This document shows positions 1 to 9,000 of a DNA stretch of 64,000 nt, piece after piece. Within the stretch, counting starts at the first letter, position 1, and every line of letters starts with the position of its first letter. The translations under genes were made by a program, and so were the position numbers. This DNA is from Mycobacterium sp. Root135 (GTDB lineage: Bacteria > Actinomycetota > Actinomycetes > Mycobacteriales > Mycobacteriaceae): NCBI RefSeq assembly GCF_001426545.1, contig NZ_LMEZ01000007.1, positions 587,190-651,189 of the forward strand, written 5' to 3'. The notes below the pieces were generated by a model. It saw only the letters and a list, made by a program, of their open reading frames with translations, was not told where the DNA came from and searched no databases.

Positions 1-1
1 C

Positions 2-1051
2 GCCCCACGCTGGGGATCGTGCAGCCGCTCCCAACTCGCCACCCGCATCGACCAGGTAGTCGCGAAGGTCGACTTGGATGCGGTGCGGCGCCGCCGCGAC
101 CGGGTTACCGGCCGGGACGTGGTCGTCGGGGACGTCGACAACGGGCTGACCGAGATCCACGCCATCCTCACCGCACCCGACGGGCACGCCTTCGACGACC
201 GCCTCACCGCACTGGCGCAGACGGTGTGTGACGCTGACGGGCGCACCCTGGCCCAGCGCCGCTCCGACGCCGTCGGGGTGCTCACCGCCGGCGGGGACCG
301 GCTCGGCTGCCGCTGCGGCCTACCCGACTGCCCGGCCGTCGGTGCGGTGGCCAGTGCGGTGGTGATCCACGTCATCGCCGAACAGACCACCATTGACGGG
401 ACGGGTGGCGCGCCGGCGGCGATGATCGGGTTGGAGGGGTTGATCCCCGCGGAGATGATCACCGAACTGGCCAAGGCCGCCCGGTTGCGGCCGTTGGTGC
501 ACCCCAGGGACTGCCGGGCCGAGGGTGGGTACGTGCCGTCACGGGGGTTGGCGGACTTCGTGCGGTGCCGGGATCTGACGTGCCGGTTCCCCGGCTGCAG
601 CGCCCCGGCCACCCGCTGCGACCTCGACCACACCGTCCCGCACGGTCGGGGCGGACCCACCCAGGCGTCGAACCTGAAGTGTCTGTGCCGTTTTCATCAT
701 CTGGTCAAGACGTTCTGGGGGTGGTCCGACGAACAACTCGTCGACGCCACCATCATCTGGACCTCACCGGCCGGGGACCGATACGTCACCCACCCCGGCA
801 GCGCCATCGTCTTCCCATCGCTGTGCGCACCGACCGCCCCGATGATCCTCGACACCCGAGATCGGGTCCGCGACAAGTCCGACCGGACCGCGAAGATGCC
901 GCGCCGCCGGCGCACCCGCGCCCACCAACGGGCCCACGACATCGCCGCCGAACGAGCCACCAACCACCGCCTCCGCACCACCACACCCACGGCCCCGGCC
1001 CTCATCGACGCGGACACCTTCGACAACGATCCAAGCCCGCCACCCTTCTAA
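2..1051 (+). CDS. HNH endonuclease, DUF222 (13E12-like) protein, 5'-truncated
   Basis: The frame is open from the window edge, so the true start lies upstream. The first visible residues (SQLATRIDQVVAKVD) are typical of the interior of DUF222 proteins. The C-terminal half has an HNH nuclease module: CRFPGC, then CDLDHTVPHGRGG, then NLKCLCRFHH, which together supply the Cys, His and Asn ligands. The tail is basic and rich in R, H and P. This is a mycobacterial multicopy family related to the 13E12 repeat proteins, and its biological role is not settled. The family is known to sit in variable locations, and here it marks the left edge of the conserved tsaD block. The HNH assignment is secure; function beyond a probable nuclease is not. 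Confidence 0.85.
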   Translation, partial: APRWGSCSRSQLATRIDQVVAKVDLDAVRRRRDRVTGRDVVVGDVDNGLTEIHAILTAPDGHAFDDRLTALAQTVCDADGRTLAQRRSDAVGVLTAGGDRLGCRCGLPDCPAVGAVASAVVIHVIAEQTTIDGTGGAPAAMIGLEGLIPAEMITELAKAARLRPLVHPRDCRAEGGYVPSRGLADFVRCRDLTCRFPGCSAPATRCDLDHTVPHGRGGPTQASNLKCLCRFHHLVKTFWGWSDEQLVDATIIWTSPAGDRYVTHPGSAIVFPSLCAPTAPMILDTRDRVRDKSDRTAKMPRRRRTRAHQRAHDIAAERATNHRLRTTTPTAPALIDADTFDNDPSPPPF

Positions 1052-1249
1052 GCGGGCCTACGCCGCCACGGCTGGGATCCGATCACGTCGTCAGTGCCAC
1101 GTGCCCACCGACGACCGCAGCGTCGACGAGGTCGTCGAGGCCGTCGCCGCGGATGCGGACCTGACCTTGAGTCGTGGCCGTCTGTCCCCGCTGCGCTTCC
1201 AGGCGCGGCGGGTTTCCGTGGCGGCACGCCACATTCGGTTGTAGCGGCG

Positions 1250-2272
1250 TCAGGCGACCTGACCACGGACCACCGGCAGCCCGGGGTCGGTCGCCACCGA
1301 CAGCTGCGACGGCGGCGCACCCGCCGCGATCAGGTGCGCGGCGAACGAGGCGATCATCGCGCCGTTGTCGGTGCACAACCGGGGCCGTGGCACCCGTAGC
1401 GTCAAACCTGCTGCCGCGCAACGTTCCTCGGCGAGTTCACGCAGTCGGGAATTGGCTGCGACACCGCCCGCGATCAACAGCGTCGACACGCCGAGGGCGT
1501 CCGCGGCGCGGACGGCCTTCTTCGTGAGCACGTCGGCGACGGCCTCCTGGAAGCCCGCCGCGACGTCGGCGGTCGCGGCGTCCGGGTGCGACTCCACATA
1601 CCGGGCGACGGCCGTCTTGAGCCCCGAGAAGCTGAACGCGTAGGGGTCGTCGCGGGGACCGGTCATGCCCCGCGGGAAGACGATGGCGTTTCGGTCGCCC
1701 GTGCGGGCGAGGTCGTCGAGCACCCTGCCGCCCGGGTAGCCGAGGCCGAGCAGTCTGGCGATCTTGTCGTACGCCTCACCGGCCGCGTCGTCGACGGTGC
1801 TGCCGATCTCTTCGATCGGCTCCCCCAGCGACCGCACGTGCAGCAGGTTGGTGTGCCCACCCGAGACCAGCAGCCCGACGCTCTCGGGCAACGGTCCGTG
1901 GTCGTAGACGTCGGCGGCGAGGTGCCCCCCGAGGTGGTTGACCGCGTAGAACGGCACCTCCCACGCGGCCGAATAGGCCTTGGCGGCAGCAACACCCACC
2001 AGCAGGGCCCCAGCCAGACCGGGGCCGATGGTGGCGGCGACGACGTCGGGCTTCGACACTCCGGCGGTGGCCAGCGCCCGGCGCATCGTCGGGCCAAGCG
2101 CCTCGAGGTGCGCGCGGGACGCGATTTCGGGGACGACGCCGCCGAACCGGGCATGCTCGTCGACGCTGGAGGCGACTTCGTCGGCCAACAACGTGACGGT
2201 GCCGTCGTCGTCGAGCGAGCAGATCCCGACTCCCGTTTCGTCACAGGAACTTTCGATTGCCAAGACGATCAT
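1250..2272 (-). CDS. tsaD: tRNA N6-adenosine threonylcarbamoyltransferase TsaD
   Basis: 340 aa. It transfers threonylcarbamoyl to A37 of ANN-decoding tRNAs (t6A) in the cytoplasm together with TsaB and TsaE. It begins MIVLAIESSCDET, the ASKHA nucleotide-binding start of the Kae1/TsaD family. The metal-binding histidines are in NHLGGH (about residues 112-117). LLVSGGHTNL and the C-terminal GGVAANSRLR motifs are also present. The ATG overlaps the rimI stop by 4 nt (ATGA), which fixes the start and indicates translational coupling. It is the last gene of a minus-strand run alr-hydrolase-tsaE-tsaB-rimI-tsaD. The 200 bp between it and the HNH gene hold nothing recognisable. Confidence 0.97.
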   Translation of the reverse strand: MIVLAIESSCDETGVGICSLDDDGTVTLLADEVASSVDEHARFGGVVPEIASRAHLEALGPTMRRALATAGVSKPDVVAATIGPGLAGALLVGVAAAKAYSAAWEVPFYAVNHLGGHLAADVYDHGPLPESVGLLVSGGHTNLLHVRSLGEPIEEIGSTVDDAAGEAYDKIARLLGLGYPGGRVLDDLARTGDRNAIVFPRGMTGPRDDPYAFSFSGLKTAVARYVESHPDAATADVAAGFQEAVADVLTKKAVRAADALGVSTLLIAGGVAANSRLRELAEERCAAAGLTLRVPRPRLCTDNGAMIASFAAHLIAAGAPPSQLSVATDPGLPVVRGQVA

Positions 2273-2733
2273 CGTGCCTCTTTCCCCGCTACTCGACGCA
2301 TCGTGTAGGCGTCGGCACCGCTGACCCGGTAGTACCGCTTGCGGACGCCAAGCACGGTGAAACCGACGCTCTCGTACAGGCTGATGGCCGCGACGTTGTC
2401 CGTGCGCACCTCGAGGAATGTGTCTCCCCCGTCGGCGATGGCGAGCAACTGGTCGAGGAGGGTGCGGCCGATGCCCCGTCCTTGGAACCGCTCGTCGACG
2501 CCGATGGTGTGCACCTCGTATTCGAACGGTGGTTTGCGGCCCAGCCGGCTCACACCGGCGTAGCCGACCAGTTCGCCGTCGAGACGTGCTGACACGTAGT
2601 GGTTGTGCGCCGACTCCAGCTCGCGGATGAACGCCACCGCGGGCCAAGGGTCGTCGCCGGGGAACAGCTCGGCCTCCAGGGCGGCGCAGCGGTCGGCGTC
2701 ACCGATCGTCAGCGGTCCGTACTCGACGGTCAC
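2269..2733 (-). CDS. rimI: Ribosomal-protein-alanine N-acetyltransferase RimI
   Basis: 154 aa GNAT protein. The acetyl-CoA loop is RFQGRGIGRTLL and the C-terminal part contains NVAAISLYESVGF, both typical of RimI. It probably acetylates protein N-termini (S18 in E. coli; mycobacterial RimI has broader reported specificity). The GTG start overlaps the tsaB stop in GTGA and its own stop overlaps the tsaD start by 4 nt. It is therefore embedded in the t6A operon, as in other actinobacteria. Confidence 0.92.
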   Translation of the reverse strand: MTVEYGPLTIGDADRCAALEAELFPGDDPWPAVAFIRELESAHNHYVSARLDGELVGYAGVSRLGRKPPFEYEVHTIGVDERFQGRGIGRTLLDQLLAIADGGDTFLEVRTDNVAAISLYESVGFTVLGVRKRYYRVSGADAYTMRRVAGKEAR

Positions 2734-3359
2734 GGCCGAACCGACTGCTGCTGGGGCTTGGCGTCGGGACGACGAAGGTACAACGGCACCAACGGTTTTG
2801 GCGGCGTGTCCCAGTCGACGGCGCGCACCAGCCCGGACGCGGTCGGCACGGTGGGTGGCAATCGCGGCAGGCCGAAGAGCGCAGCGTGCTCGGGAGAACC
2901 GGCCACCGCCGACGCGTCGGAGGGCACGTCGCCCGGCGCGTTGACCGCCGGACCGTCGACCCGGACTCCGTCGCGGTAGCGCGCCCAGTACACCTCGCGG
3001 CGGCGGGCGTCGGTGACCACCAGCACGTCGCCTGCGGTGTCCACCCCGATCGCGTCGAGACTGCAGACGCCGAACACCGGCAGGCCAAGGGCGTGTCCGT
3101 ACGCCGCGGCGGTCGCCATGCCGACGCGCAGCCCGGTGAACGGGCCGGGGCCGCACCCGACGACCACGGCCTCGAGGTCGGCCATCGACAACCCGGCATC
3201 GGCCAAGGCGCCCAACACATTCGGGGTCAGTTGCTCGGCGTGGGCCCGTGGGTCGACGGTGACCCGCTCGCCAAGGACCTCGACGCCGGACGGTCCGCGG
3301 CGGACCACCCCCGCGGTGACGGCAGGGGTGGCGGTGTCGATCGCCAAGACGACGGTCAT
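2730..3359 (-). CDS. tsaB: tRNA threonylcarbamoyladenosine biosynthesis protein TsaB
   Basis: 209 aa. It is the non-catalytic ASKHA-fold partner of TsaD in t6A synthesis. It starts MTVVLAIDTATPAVTAGVV and has the family motif GCGPGPFTGLRVGMATA around residues 75-90. It lacks the metal-binding histidines of TsaD, as expected for TsaB. The ATG overlaps the tsaE stop by 4 nt, so the longer upstream open frame is rejected. It is followed directly by rimI through a GTGA overlap. Confidence 0.95.
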   Translation of the reverse strand: MTVVLAIDTATPAVTAGVVRRGPSGVEVLGERVTVDPRAHAEQLTPNVLGALADAGLSMADLEAVVVGCGPGPFTGLRVGMATAAAYGHALGLPVFGVCSLDAIGVDTAGDVLVVTDARRREVYWARYRDGVRVDGPAVNAPGDVPSDASAVAGSPEHAALFGLPRLPPTVPTASGLVRAVDWDTPPKPLVPLYLRRPDAKPQQQSVRP

Positions 3360-3823
3360 CTTCCCGCCCACTTCCAGGTTGCAATTCGGACGTCCGTGTC
3401 GCCCCCACGCTCGAGCCTGATGTCCAGATGACGGTCGGACAGCCGCTCCACGAGGCCCTCGCCCCACTCGACGACGACGACGGCATCCTCGAGATCGGTG
3501 TCCAGATCCAGGGAGTCGAGTTCGGCGAGCAGATCCGTCCCGGCGTGGTCGAGCAGTCGGTAGACGTCGACGTGCACCATGGCGGGTGCGCCGTCCCGCA
3601 GCGCCGGATGGACTCGCGCCAACACGAACGTCGGCGAGGTGACCGCACCACCCACGTTCATCGCCTTGGCGATTCCCTTGGCCAGCACCGTCTTCCCCGC
3701 CCCCAGTGGTCCCGACAACACGACGACGTCGCCGGCGACGAGGTCGGTTCCCAGGCGGGCGCCGAAGGCGAGGGTGTCCTCCGCGGTCGGCAGCTCGGCC
3801 GTTCCCTCGAGAATCTCAGCCAT
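3356..3823 (-). CDS. tsaE: tRNA threonylcarbamoyladenosine biosynthesis ATPase TsaE
   Basis: 155 aa P-loop ATPase required for cycling of the TsaB-TsaD complex. Walker A is GPLGAGKT at residues 38-45, followed by the family motif TSPTFVLARVHP; VVVEWGEG lies nearer the C-terminus. Length fits the family. It overlaps the upstream hydrolase by 8 nt and tsaB by 4 nt, consistent with one polycistronic message. Confidence 0.95.
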   Translation of the reverse strand: MAEILEGTAELPTAEDTLAFGARLGTDLVAGDVVVLSGPLGAGKTVLAKGIAKAMNVGGAVTSPTFVLARVHPALRDGAPAMVHVDVYRLLDHAGTDLLAELDSLDLDTDLEDAVVVVEWGEGLVERLSDRHLDIRLERGGDTDVRIATWKWAGR

Positions 3824-4910
3824 GGCTGCGCACCCGATCCCGCAGCCGGCGCGTCATCGCGACGAGCTTGGACGGCGTCGCCCGCTCGACGAGTCGCACC
3901 AACGCGTCGTCGACGATCTCCGGCCGCTCGAGTTGAACGAGATGTCCTGCGCCGCCGATGATGACGAGCTCGGACTTCGGCAGCTCAGCGGCCATGGCCT
4001 CGGAGTACTCCTTCGGTGTCAGCAAGTCGTGGTCACCGCAGACGATCAGCGTCGGCACCTTGGCCAGAACGGGTAGGGCCGCCGTCTCGTCGTGCACCTC
4101 GAGGGCGTGCAGAAAGCCGACCAGGGTGGCGATCGGCGTGTCGTGCATCATCTTCTCGGAGAACGCGACGACGCTCCTGCTGACCTTCTCGTCACCGTAG
4201 GACGCCGCCCGCAGCACCGGGCCGATCACCGAGCTCGCCGCACCACGGGTGCGGTGGACCATCTTCGGTGCGTACCGCACGGCGAAGCGGGCGGCCTCGA
4301 GCACGGGGTTCTTCAGGATCTCTCCGAGTGGAGAACTCGAAACCCCTTCGGCTGCCGAGGAAATCAGGGCGACACCGACGATTCGGCTGGGATAGCGCTG
4401 CGGATGCTGGCGGGCGTGGGACAACACCGTCATGCCGCCCATGGAGTGTCCGACGAGGACCACCGGCCCGCGGGGCGCCATCACCGAGAGCACCGTTTCG
4501 AGGTCCTGTCCCAGCTGGGGGACGGTGTAGGACTCGGGTGGGGCCTCGCCGGATCGACCGTGCCCGCGCTGGTCGTAGAACACCATGCGGACCTGTGATC
4601 CCCACTGTTCGGTGAGCCGCGCCCGTTGAAAGTAGAACGCTCCCATGCGAAGACTGAAACCGTGGGCGAAGACCACCGTCAGCGGCGCGTCCTCCGGGCC
4701 GACCTCCCTGACCGCGAGGGGCACGCCGTCCGACGTCGTCACCACGAATCCGCGGTCGGCGTCGAGAATCTCGAAGTCCTCGTCCAGGTGTGGGTCGACG
4801 TCGGTGACGCGCCGGGTCAGCGACCGCGCCACGGTGGCACCGGCCAGCCCGCCGACCGCCGAGATACCGGCAACGCCGGCCAACCACTGACCTCTTCGCT
4901 TGCGGCTCAA
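3816..4910 (-). CDS. Alpha/beta hydrolase, membrane-anchored N-terminus
   Basis: 364 aa. The N-terminus is basic then hydrophobic (GQWLAGVAGISAVGGLAGATVA), which looks like a signal anchor. The fold is an alpha/beta hydrolase: oxyanion HGF near residue 83, nucleophile elbow GHSMGG with Ser156, and late Asp and His in CGDHDLL and GGAGHLVQ. The substrate is unknown. The gene lies between alr and tsaE with 4- and 8-nt overlaps. Genes of this kind occur at the same place in other mycobacteria, so it is a stable passenger of the operon rather than a recent insertion. Confidence 0.85.
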   Translation of the reverse strand: MSRKRRGQWLAGVAGISAVGGLAGATVARSLTRRVTDVDPHLDEDFEILDADRGFVVTTSDGVPLAVREVGPEDAPLTVVFAHGFSLRMGAFYFQRARLTEQWGSQVRMVFYDQRGHGRSGEAPPESYTVPQLGQDLETVLSVMAPRGPVVLVGHSMGGMTVLSHARQHPQRYPSRIVGVALISSAAEGVSSSPLGEILKNPVLEAARFAVRYAPKMVHRTRGAASSVIGPVLRAASYGDEKVSRSVVAFSEKMMHDTPIATLVGFLHALEVHDETAALPVLAKVPTLIVCGDHDLLTPKEYSEAMAAELPKSELVIIGGAGHLVQLERPEIVDDALVRLVERATPSKLVAMTRRLRDRVRSHG

Positions 4911-6076
4911 CGACTTCCGCCCGACTCGTCGACGTATACCCGGGACACCCGGCGACGTGGGCTGGTGACGACCTCGTAGTTGATGGTGCCCAACGCCGAC
5001 GCCCAGTCCTGCGTCGTCGGTTCACCGCCGTCGCCGGGCCCGAAGAGGACGGCGTCGTCACCCTCGCTCACGTCGACCGGTCCCGGCCCGAGGTCGACCA
5101 CGAACTGGTCCATGCAGATTCGGCCGACGTTCGGTCGGAGTTTGCCGTTGATCAGCACCGACATCCGACCGCTCAGGGCACGGAATACCCCGTCGGCGTA
5201 CCCCAGCGGGATGAGGGCGACGGTGGTGTCGGTCTCCGCGACCCACGTGTGGCCGTAGGAGACCCCGTCGCCCGCCGCGAGCCGGCGAACGAGGGCCACC
5301 GGGCTCTTCAACGTCATGGCGGGTCGCAGGCCCATGTCGCCCCTGGCGGGGATCGGCGTCTGCCCGTACACCGCGATGCCGGGCCGGACCATGTCGAACG
5401 CCAGGTCCGGCCGCGTCATGGCCGCAGGCGAGTTGGACAGGTGGTGGACCTCGAACGCGACGCCCGCCTCGTGCGCCTGCGTGCGCATCTCCGCGAAGCG
5501 TTGGGCTTGCCGGTCGTTGACCGGGCTCGTCGGATCGTCACCGCAGGCGAGGTGAGACATCAGGCCCCGGAGCCTGATCGCCCCGTCGGAGGCGGCTTGG
5601 CGCAGCGCAGGCAGCAGGGCCGGGAACTCGGCGGCGCCGACGCCGTTGCGGCTCAAGCCGGTGTCCACCTTGACCGTGACCGTCGCGGTGCGGCCCGTGC
5701 GTCGGGTCGCGTCGAGCACCTCGCCTAGCTGCCGGGTCGACGACACCCCGAGTTGGACGTCGGCCGTCAGGGCGGGGGCGAAGTCGGTACCCGGGGCATG
5801 CAACCAACACAGCACCGGGGCGGTCACGCCCTCCCTGCGCAGGTCGAGCGCCTCGGCGAGGGTCGCGACGCCGAGTTCGGAGGCTCCTGCCTCGAGGGCG
5901 GCCTGGCCGACGCGGGCCGCGCCGTGGCCGTAGCCGTCGGCCTTGACGACGGCCATCACCTCGGCCGACCCGGCGAGCTCGCGCAACAGGCGCACGTTGT
6001 GCCGGATCGCGCCGAGATCCACCACCGCGGTCGGGACGGCGGTCGAGGTCGGCAGTTCGGTCGGAGGCACGGTCAT
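4907..6076 (-). CDS. alr: Alanine racemase
   Basis: 389 aa. It is the PLP enzyme that makes D-alanine for peptidoglycan. The PLP lysine is K45 in AVVKADGYGHG. The second catalytic base is the Tyr in VSYGHTWVAE. GRICMDQFVVDLG and the C-terminal domain fit the family. It starts at the first in-frame ATG and overlaps the next gene by 4 nt. It is likely the first gene of the alr-to-tsaD operon, since gadB ends 47 nt upstream. Confidence 0.96.
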   Translation of the reverse strand: MTVPPTELPTSTAVPTAVVDLGAIRHNVRLLRELAGSAEVMAVVKADGYGHGAARVGQAALEAGASELGVATLAEALDLRREGVTAPVLCWLHAPGTDFAPALTADVQLGVSSTRQLGEVLDATRRTGRTATVTVKVDTGLSRNGVGAAEFPALLPALRQAASDGAIRLRGLMSHLACGDDPTSPVNDRQAQRFAEMRTQAHEAGVAFEVHHLSNSPAAMTRPDLAFDMVRPGIAVYGQTPIPARGDMGLRPAMTLKSPVALVRRLAAGDGVSYGHTWVAETDTTVALIPLGYADGVFRALSGRMSVLINGKLRPNVGRICMDQFVVDLGPGPVDVSEGDDAVLFGPGDGGEPTTQDWASALGTINYEVVTSPRRRVSRVYVDESGGSR

Positions 6077-6123
6077 CTCGCCACGATTGTCTCAGAACCG
6101 CTCGCGGCGGCGTTCGAGCCGCC

Positions 6124-7515
6124 CTAATGCGCGAACGGCTGGAGCTCGTCGAAGTGCCCGTTGGGCTTCAGTTCGTCGAGCGTCTTGATCACCGTCAGGG
6201 TGTCCTCCTTGAGCGCCCTGGCCAGGTCGGTGGAGAAGCCCTCGCGGACCACGACCCGCAGCACCGTGACGTCGGTGGCGTCGGCGGGCATCGTGTAGGC
6301 GGGCACTTGCCAACCGTAGGCCCGCAACGCGTGTGAGACGTCGAACTCGGTGTAGCCGCGGTCGCCCTTGAGCTTGAAGCTGACCACCGGGATCGCCGAG
6401 CCGTCGGAGATCAGCTCGAAGTGCTCACTGTCCCGCAGTTGGTCGCCCAGCCACCGCGCCGTCGTCGACAGGCACGACATCACCTGACCGTAGCCGGCTC
6501 GGCCGAGGCGCAGGAAGTTGTAGTACTGGCCGATGACTTGGTTGCCGCCCTTGGAGAAGTTCAGCGTGAAGGTGGGCATGTCGCCACCCAGGTAGTTGAC
6601 GCGGAACACCAACTCCTCGGGAAGGTAGTCGGCGTTGCGCCAGACGACGAAGCCGATGCCCGGGTAGGTCAGGCCGTACTTGTGGCCGCTGACGTTGATC
6701 GACACCACGCGGGGCAGGCGGAAGTCCCAGATCACGTCCGGGTGTAGGAACGGGACCACGAAGCCACCGCTGGCGGCGTCGACGTGCACCGGAACATCCA
6801 CTCCGCCTTGTGAAGCCAGCTCGTCGAGGGCCGCGCAGATCTCGGCGACCGGCTCGAGTTCGCCGGTGTAGGTGGTGCCGAGGATGGCGACGACGCCGAT
6901 GGTGTCCTCGTTGACCACGCCGAGAACCTGCTCGGGGGTGATGACGTAGCGCCCCTCCTCCATGGGGAGGTAGACGGGTTCCACGTCGAAGTAGCGGCAG
7001 AACTTCTCCCACACCACCTGAACGTTGGAGCCCATCACCAGATTTGGCCGCCGCGTGCGCCAGCCGTTCTTTCCGTCGCCGACTTTCTGCCGCCACAGCC
7101 AGCTCATCGCCAGACCGGCCAGCATCACGGCTTCACTCGAGCCGACCGTCGACACTCCGACGGCGCTGCTCGGGTCGTCGTCGCGGAGGTTCTCGGCGTG
7201 GAAGAGGTCGGCGACCATGCACACGCAGCGCTGCTCGATGGCGGCCGTGGCCGGATATTCGTCCTTGTCGATCATGTTCTTGTCGAACGTCTCGGCCATC
7301 AGCTTCTCGGCCTCGGGGTCCATCCACGTCGTGACGAACGTCGCGAGGTTCAGGCGCGAGCTGCCGTCGAGCATGAGCTCGTCGTGGATGAAGCGGTAGG
7401 CCGCCTGCGGTTCCATCGATTCCTCAGGCATGCGCAGCGTCGGCACGGGCGAGTTGGAGAGCCGGCCGGTGTATGCCGGAGCGATCGAGGTCGACGGTGT
7501 GTGCCTGTGTGACAT
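6124..7515 (-). CDS. gadB: Glutamate decarboxylase
   Basis: 463 aa group II PLP decarboxylase converting glutamate to GABA with proton consumption. The PLP lysine is K279 in NVSGHKYGL, preceded by the pocket HVDAASGGFV. Length matches bacterial and mycobacterial GadB. It lies 12 nt downstream of nnr and 47 nt upstream of alr. No gadC antiporter is adjacent, so an acid-resistance role is only inferred. Confidence 0.94.
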   Translation of the reverse strand: MSHRHTPSTSIAPAYTGRLSNSPVPTLRMPEESMEPQAAYRFIHDELMLDGSSRLNLATFVTTWMDPEAEKLMAETFDKNMIDKDEYPATAAIEQRCVCMVADLFHAENLRDDDPSSAVGVSTVGSSEAVMLAGLAMSWLWRQKVGDGKNGWRTRRPNLVMGSNVQVVWEKFCRYFDVEPVYLPMEEGRYVITPEQVLGVVNEDTIGVVAILGTTYTGELEPVAEICAALDELASQGGVDVPVHVDAASGGFVVPFLHPDVIWDFRLPRVVSINVSGHKYGLTYPGIGFVVWRNADYLPEELVFRVNYLGGDMPTFTLNFSKGGNQVIGQYYNFLRLGRAGYGQVMSCLSTTARWLGDQLRDSEHFELISDGSAIPVVSFKLKGDRGYTEFDVSHALRAYGWQVPAYTMPADATDVTVLRVVVREGFSTDLARALKEDTLTVIKTLDELKPNGHFDELQPFAH

Positions 7516-7527
7516 CTGGTGTCCCTT

Positions 7528-8952
7528 CTAGAGATTCGCGATAGACGAACGGATGTGGCCGAGGATTCCCGAGGCCGACGTTGGGGCGGGCCGTGGTCCC
7601 GGGCTGGCAGCCGACAGACCGGCGGCGCGGGCGTGGACGAACGCCGCCATCGCGGCCGCCTCACCGCTGGGCAGTCCGGCGGCCAGCAGCGTCCCGATGA
7701 CGCCCGACAGCACGTCGCCCGAGCCTGCGGTTGCCGCCCAGGACTGGCCCGCCGGATTCAGGTAGACGGGCCGCGTTCCGGGTTCGGCGATGACGGTCAC
7801 GTTCCCCTTCAGCAGCACGGTCGCGCCGAACTGGTCGGCCAACGCCCGCGTTGCGGCCACCCGGTCGTCGCCAGGCGGATGGCCGGCCAGACGGGCGAAT
7901 TCGCCGGCATGCGGGGTCAACACCGTGGGCGCCGTGCGACCGCGAAGGAGCTCCGGGTGGGCGGCGAGGATCGTCAGCGCGTCGGCGTCGACGACGACCG
8001 GCAGGTCCGTGTCGAGCACGAACCGCAGGGCGCCCTCGCCGGCGTCGTCGGTGCCGATCCCCGGGCCCACCACCCACGCCTGCACGCGGCCCGCGTCCTC
8101 TGCCGACGACGTGGCGATCACCTCGGGCCAGTGCGAAACCACCTCGGCCGCAGCGGTTCCCGCGTAGCGGACCATGCCGGAGGTGGCGGCGACGGCGGCG
8201 CCCGTGCAGAGGATCGCCGCGCCGGGGTAGGTGCTCGAGCCGGCCAGCACGCCGGTCACGCCCTGGGTGTACTTGTCGTCGCGGGGTCCGGGGATGGGCC
8301 ACCGGGCGGCGACGTCGTCGGCTTCCAGGCTGACCAGGTCGCCGTCGGGCAGGTCGAGACCGATGTCGACCAGGTCGACCCGTCCGCAGTCGCCGAGGGC
8401 GTGCACCGGTTTGCGGCCGCCGAAGGTGACGGTCAGCGCGGCCCGGACGTGGGGACCGTCTGCCGCGCCGGTGGTGACGTCGACCCCACTGGGCAGGTCG
8501 ACCGCCACGACGGGGATGCCGGCATGCTCGACCTCGGCGAAGACGGCTTCGGCGTCGGGTCGCAGGGAGCCGCTGGCGGAGATGCCGACGACGCCGTCGA
8601 TCACCAGATCGGTTGTCGACGGGACGCTTTCGACCAGCCGACCTCCGGAGCGGGTGAAGGCGGCGAGGGCGACACGATGTACGCGGTCGGGGTTGAGGAC
8701 GACGGCCGAGGCGGCCACCCCACGCCGGCGCAGGAAGGTCGCGGCCCAGAGGGCGTCACCACCGTTGTCGCCGGACCCGATCACCGCGCACACGTGACGG
8801 CCCGCGATAGCGGCGGTCCGGGCGCGCAGTTCGCGGGCGACGGCACCCGCGAGACCGTGGGCGGCCCGCCGCATCAGCACGCCGTCGGGAAGGCTCTTCA
8901 GCAGCGGCGCCTCCGCCGCACGGATCGTGTCCGCGGAGTAGTAGTGCCGCAC
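7528..8952 (-). CDS. nnr: Bifunctional NAD(P)HX epimerase/dehydratase
   Basis: 474 aa. The N-terminal half (about 1-205) is the YjeF_N/NnrE epimerase (VIGSGDNGGDALWAA). The C-terminal half is the NnrD ADP-dependent dehydratase with LTPHAGEFARL and the nucleotide motif GSGDVLSGVIGTLLA. It repairs hydrated NADH and NADPH. The fusion is common in bacteria and the gene lies next to gadB as in M. tuberculosis. It starts at MRHYYSADTIRAAE, the usual N-terminus. Confidence 0.95.
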   Translation of the reverse strand: MRHYYSADTIRAAEAPLLKSLPDGVLMRRAAHGLAGAVARELRARTAAIAGRHVCAVIGSGDNGGDALWAATFLRRRGVAASAVVLNPDRVHRVALAAFTRSGGRLVESVPSTTDLVIDGVVGISASGSLRPDAEAVFAEVEHAGIPVVAVDLPSGVDVTTGAADGPHVRAALTVTFGGRKPVHALGDCGRVDLVDIGLDLPDGDLVSLEADDVAARWPIPGPRDDKYTQGVTGVLAGSSTYPGAAILCTGAAVAATSGMVRYAGTAAAEVVSHWPEVIATSSAEDAGRVQAWVVGPGIGTDDAGEGALRFVLDTDLPVVVDADALTILAAHPELLRGRTAPTVLTPHAGEFARLAGHPPGDDRVAATRALADQFGATVLLKGNVTVIAEPGTRPVYLNPAGQSWAATAGSGDVLSGVIGTLLAAGLPSGEAAAMAAFVHARAAGLSAASPGPRPAPTSASGILGHIRSSIANL

Positions 8953-9000
8953 CGCGTCTACGTTACGGGGTGGGCCCCGTCTTCCGGCCCGTTCCGGCGC

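Noticed and set aside
1052..1249. Possible small gene between the HNH gene and tsaD
   Set aside because: No start with a ribosome-binding site and no recognisable protein; treated as intergenic.
3370..3385. Single GTTGCA near tsaB and another near 42220
   Set aside because: Only one half-site each, within genes, without the 11-nt -10 spacing.
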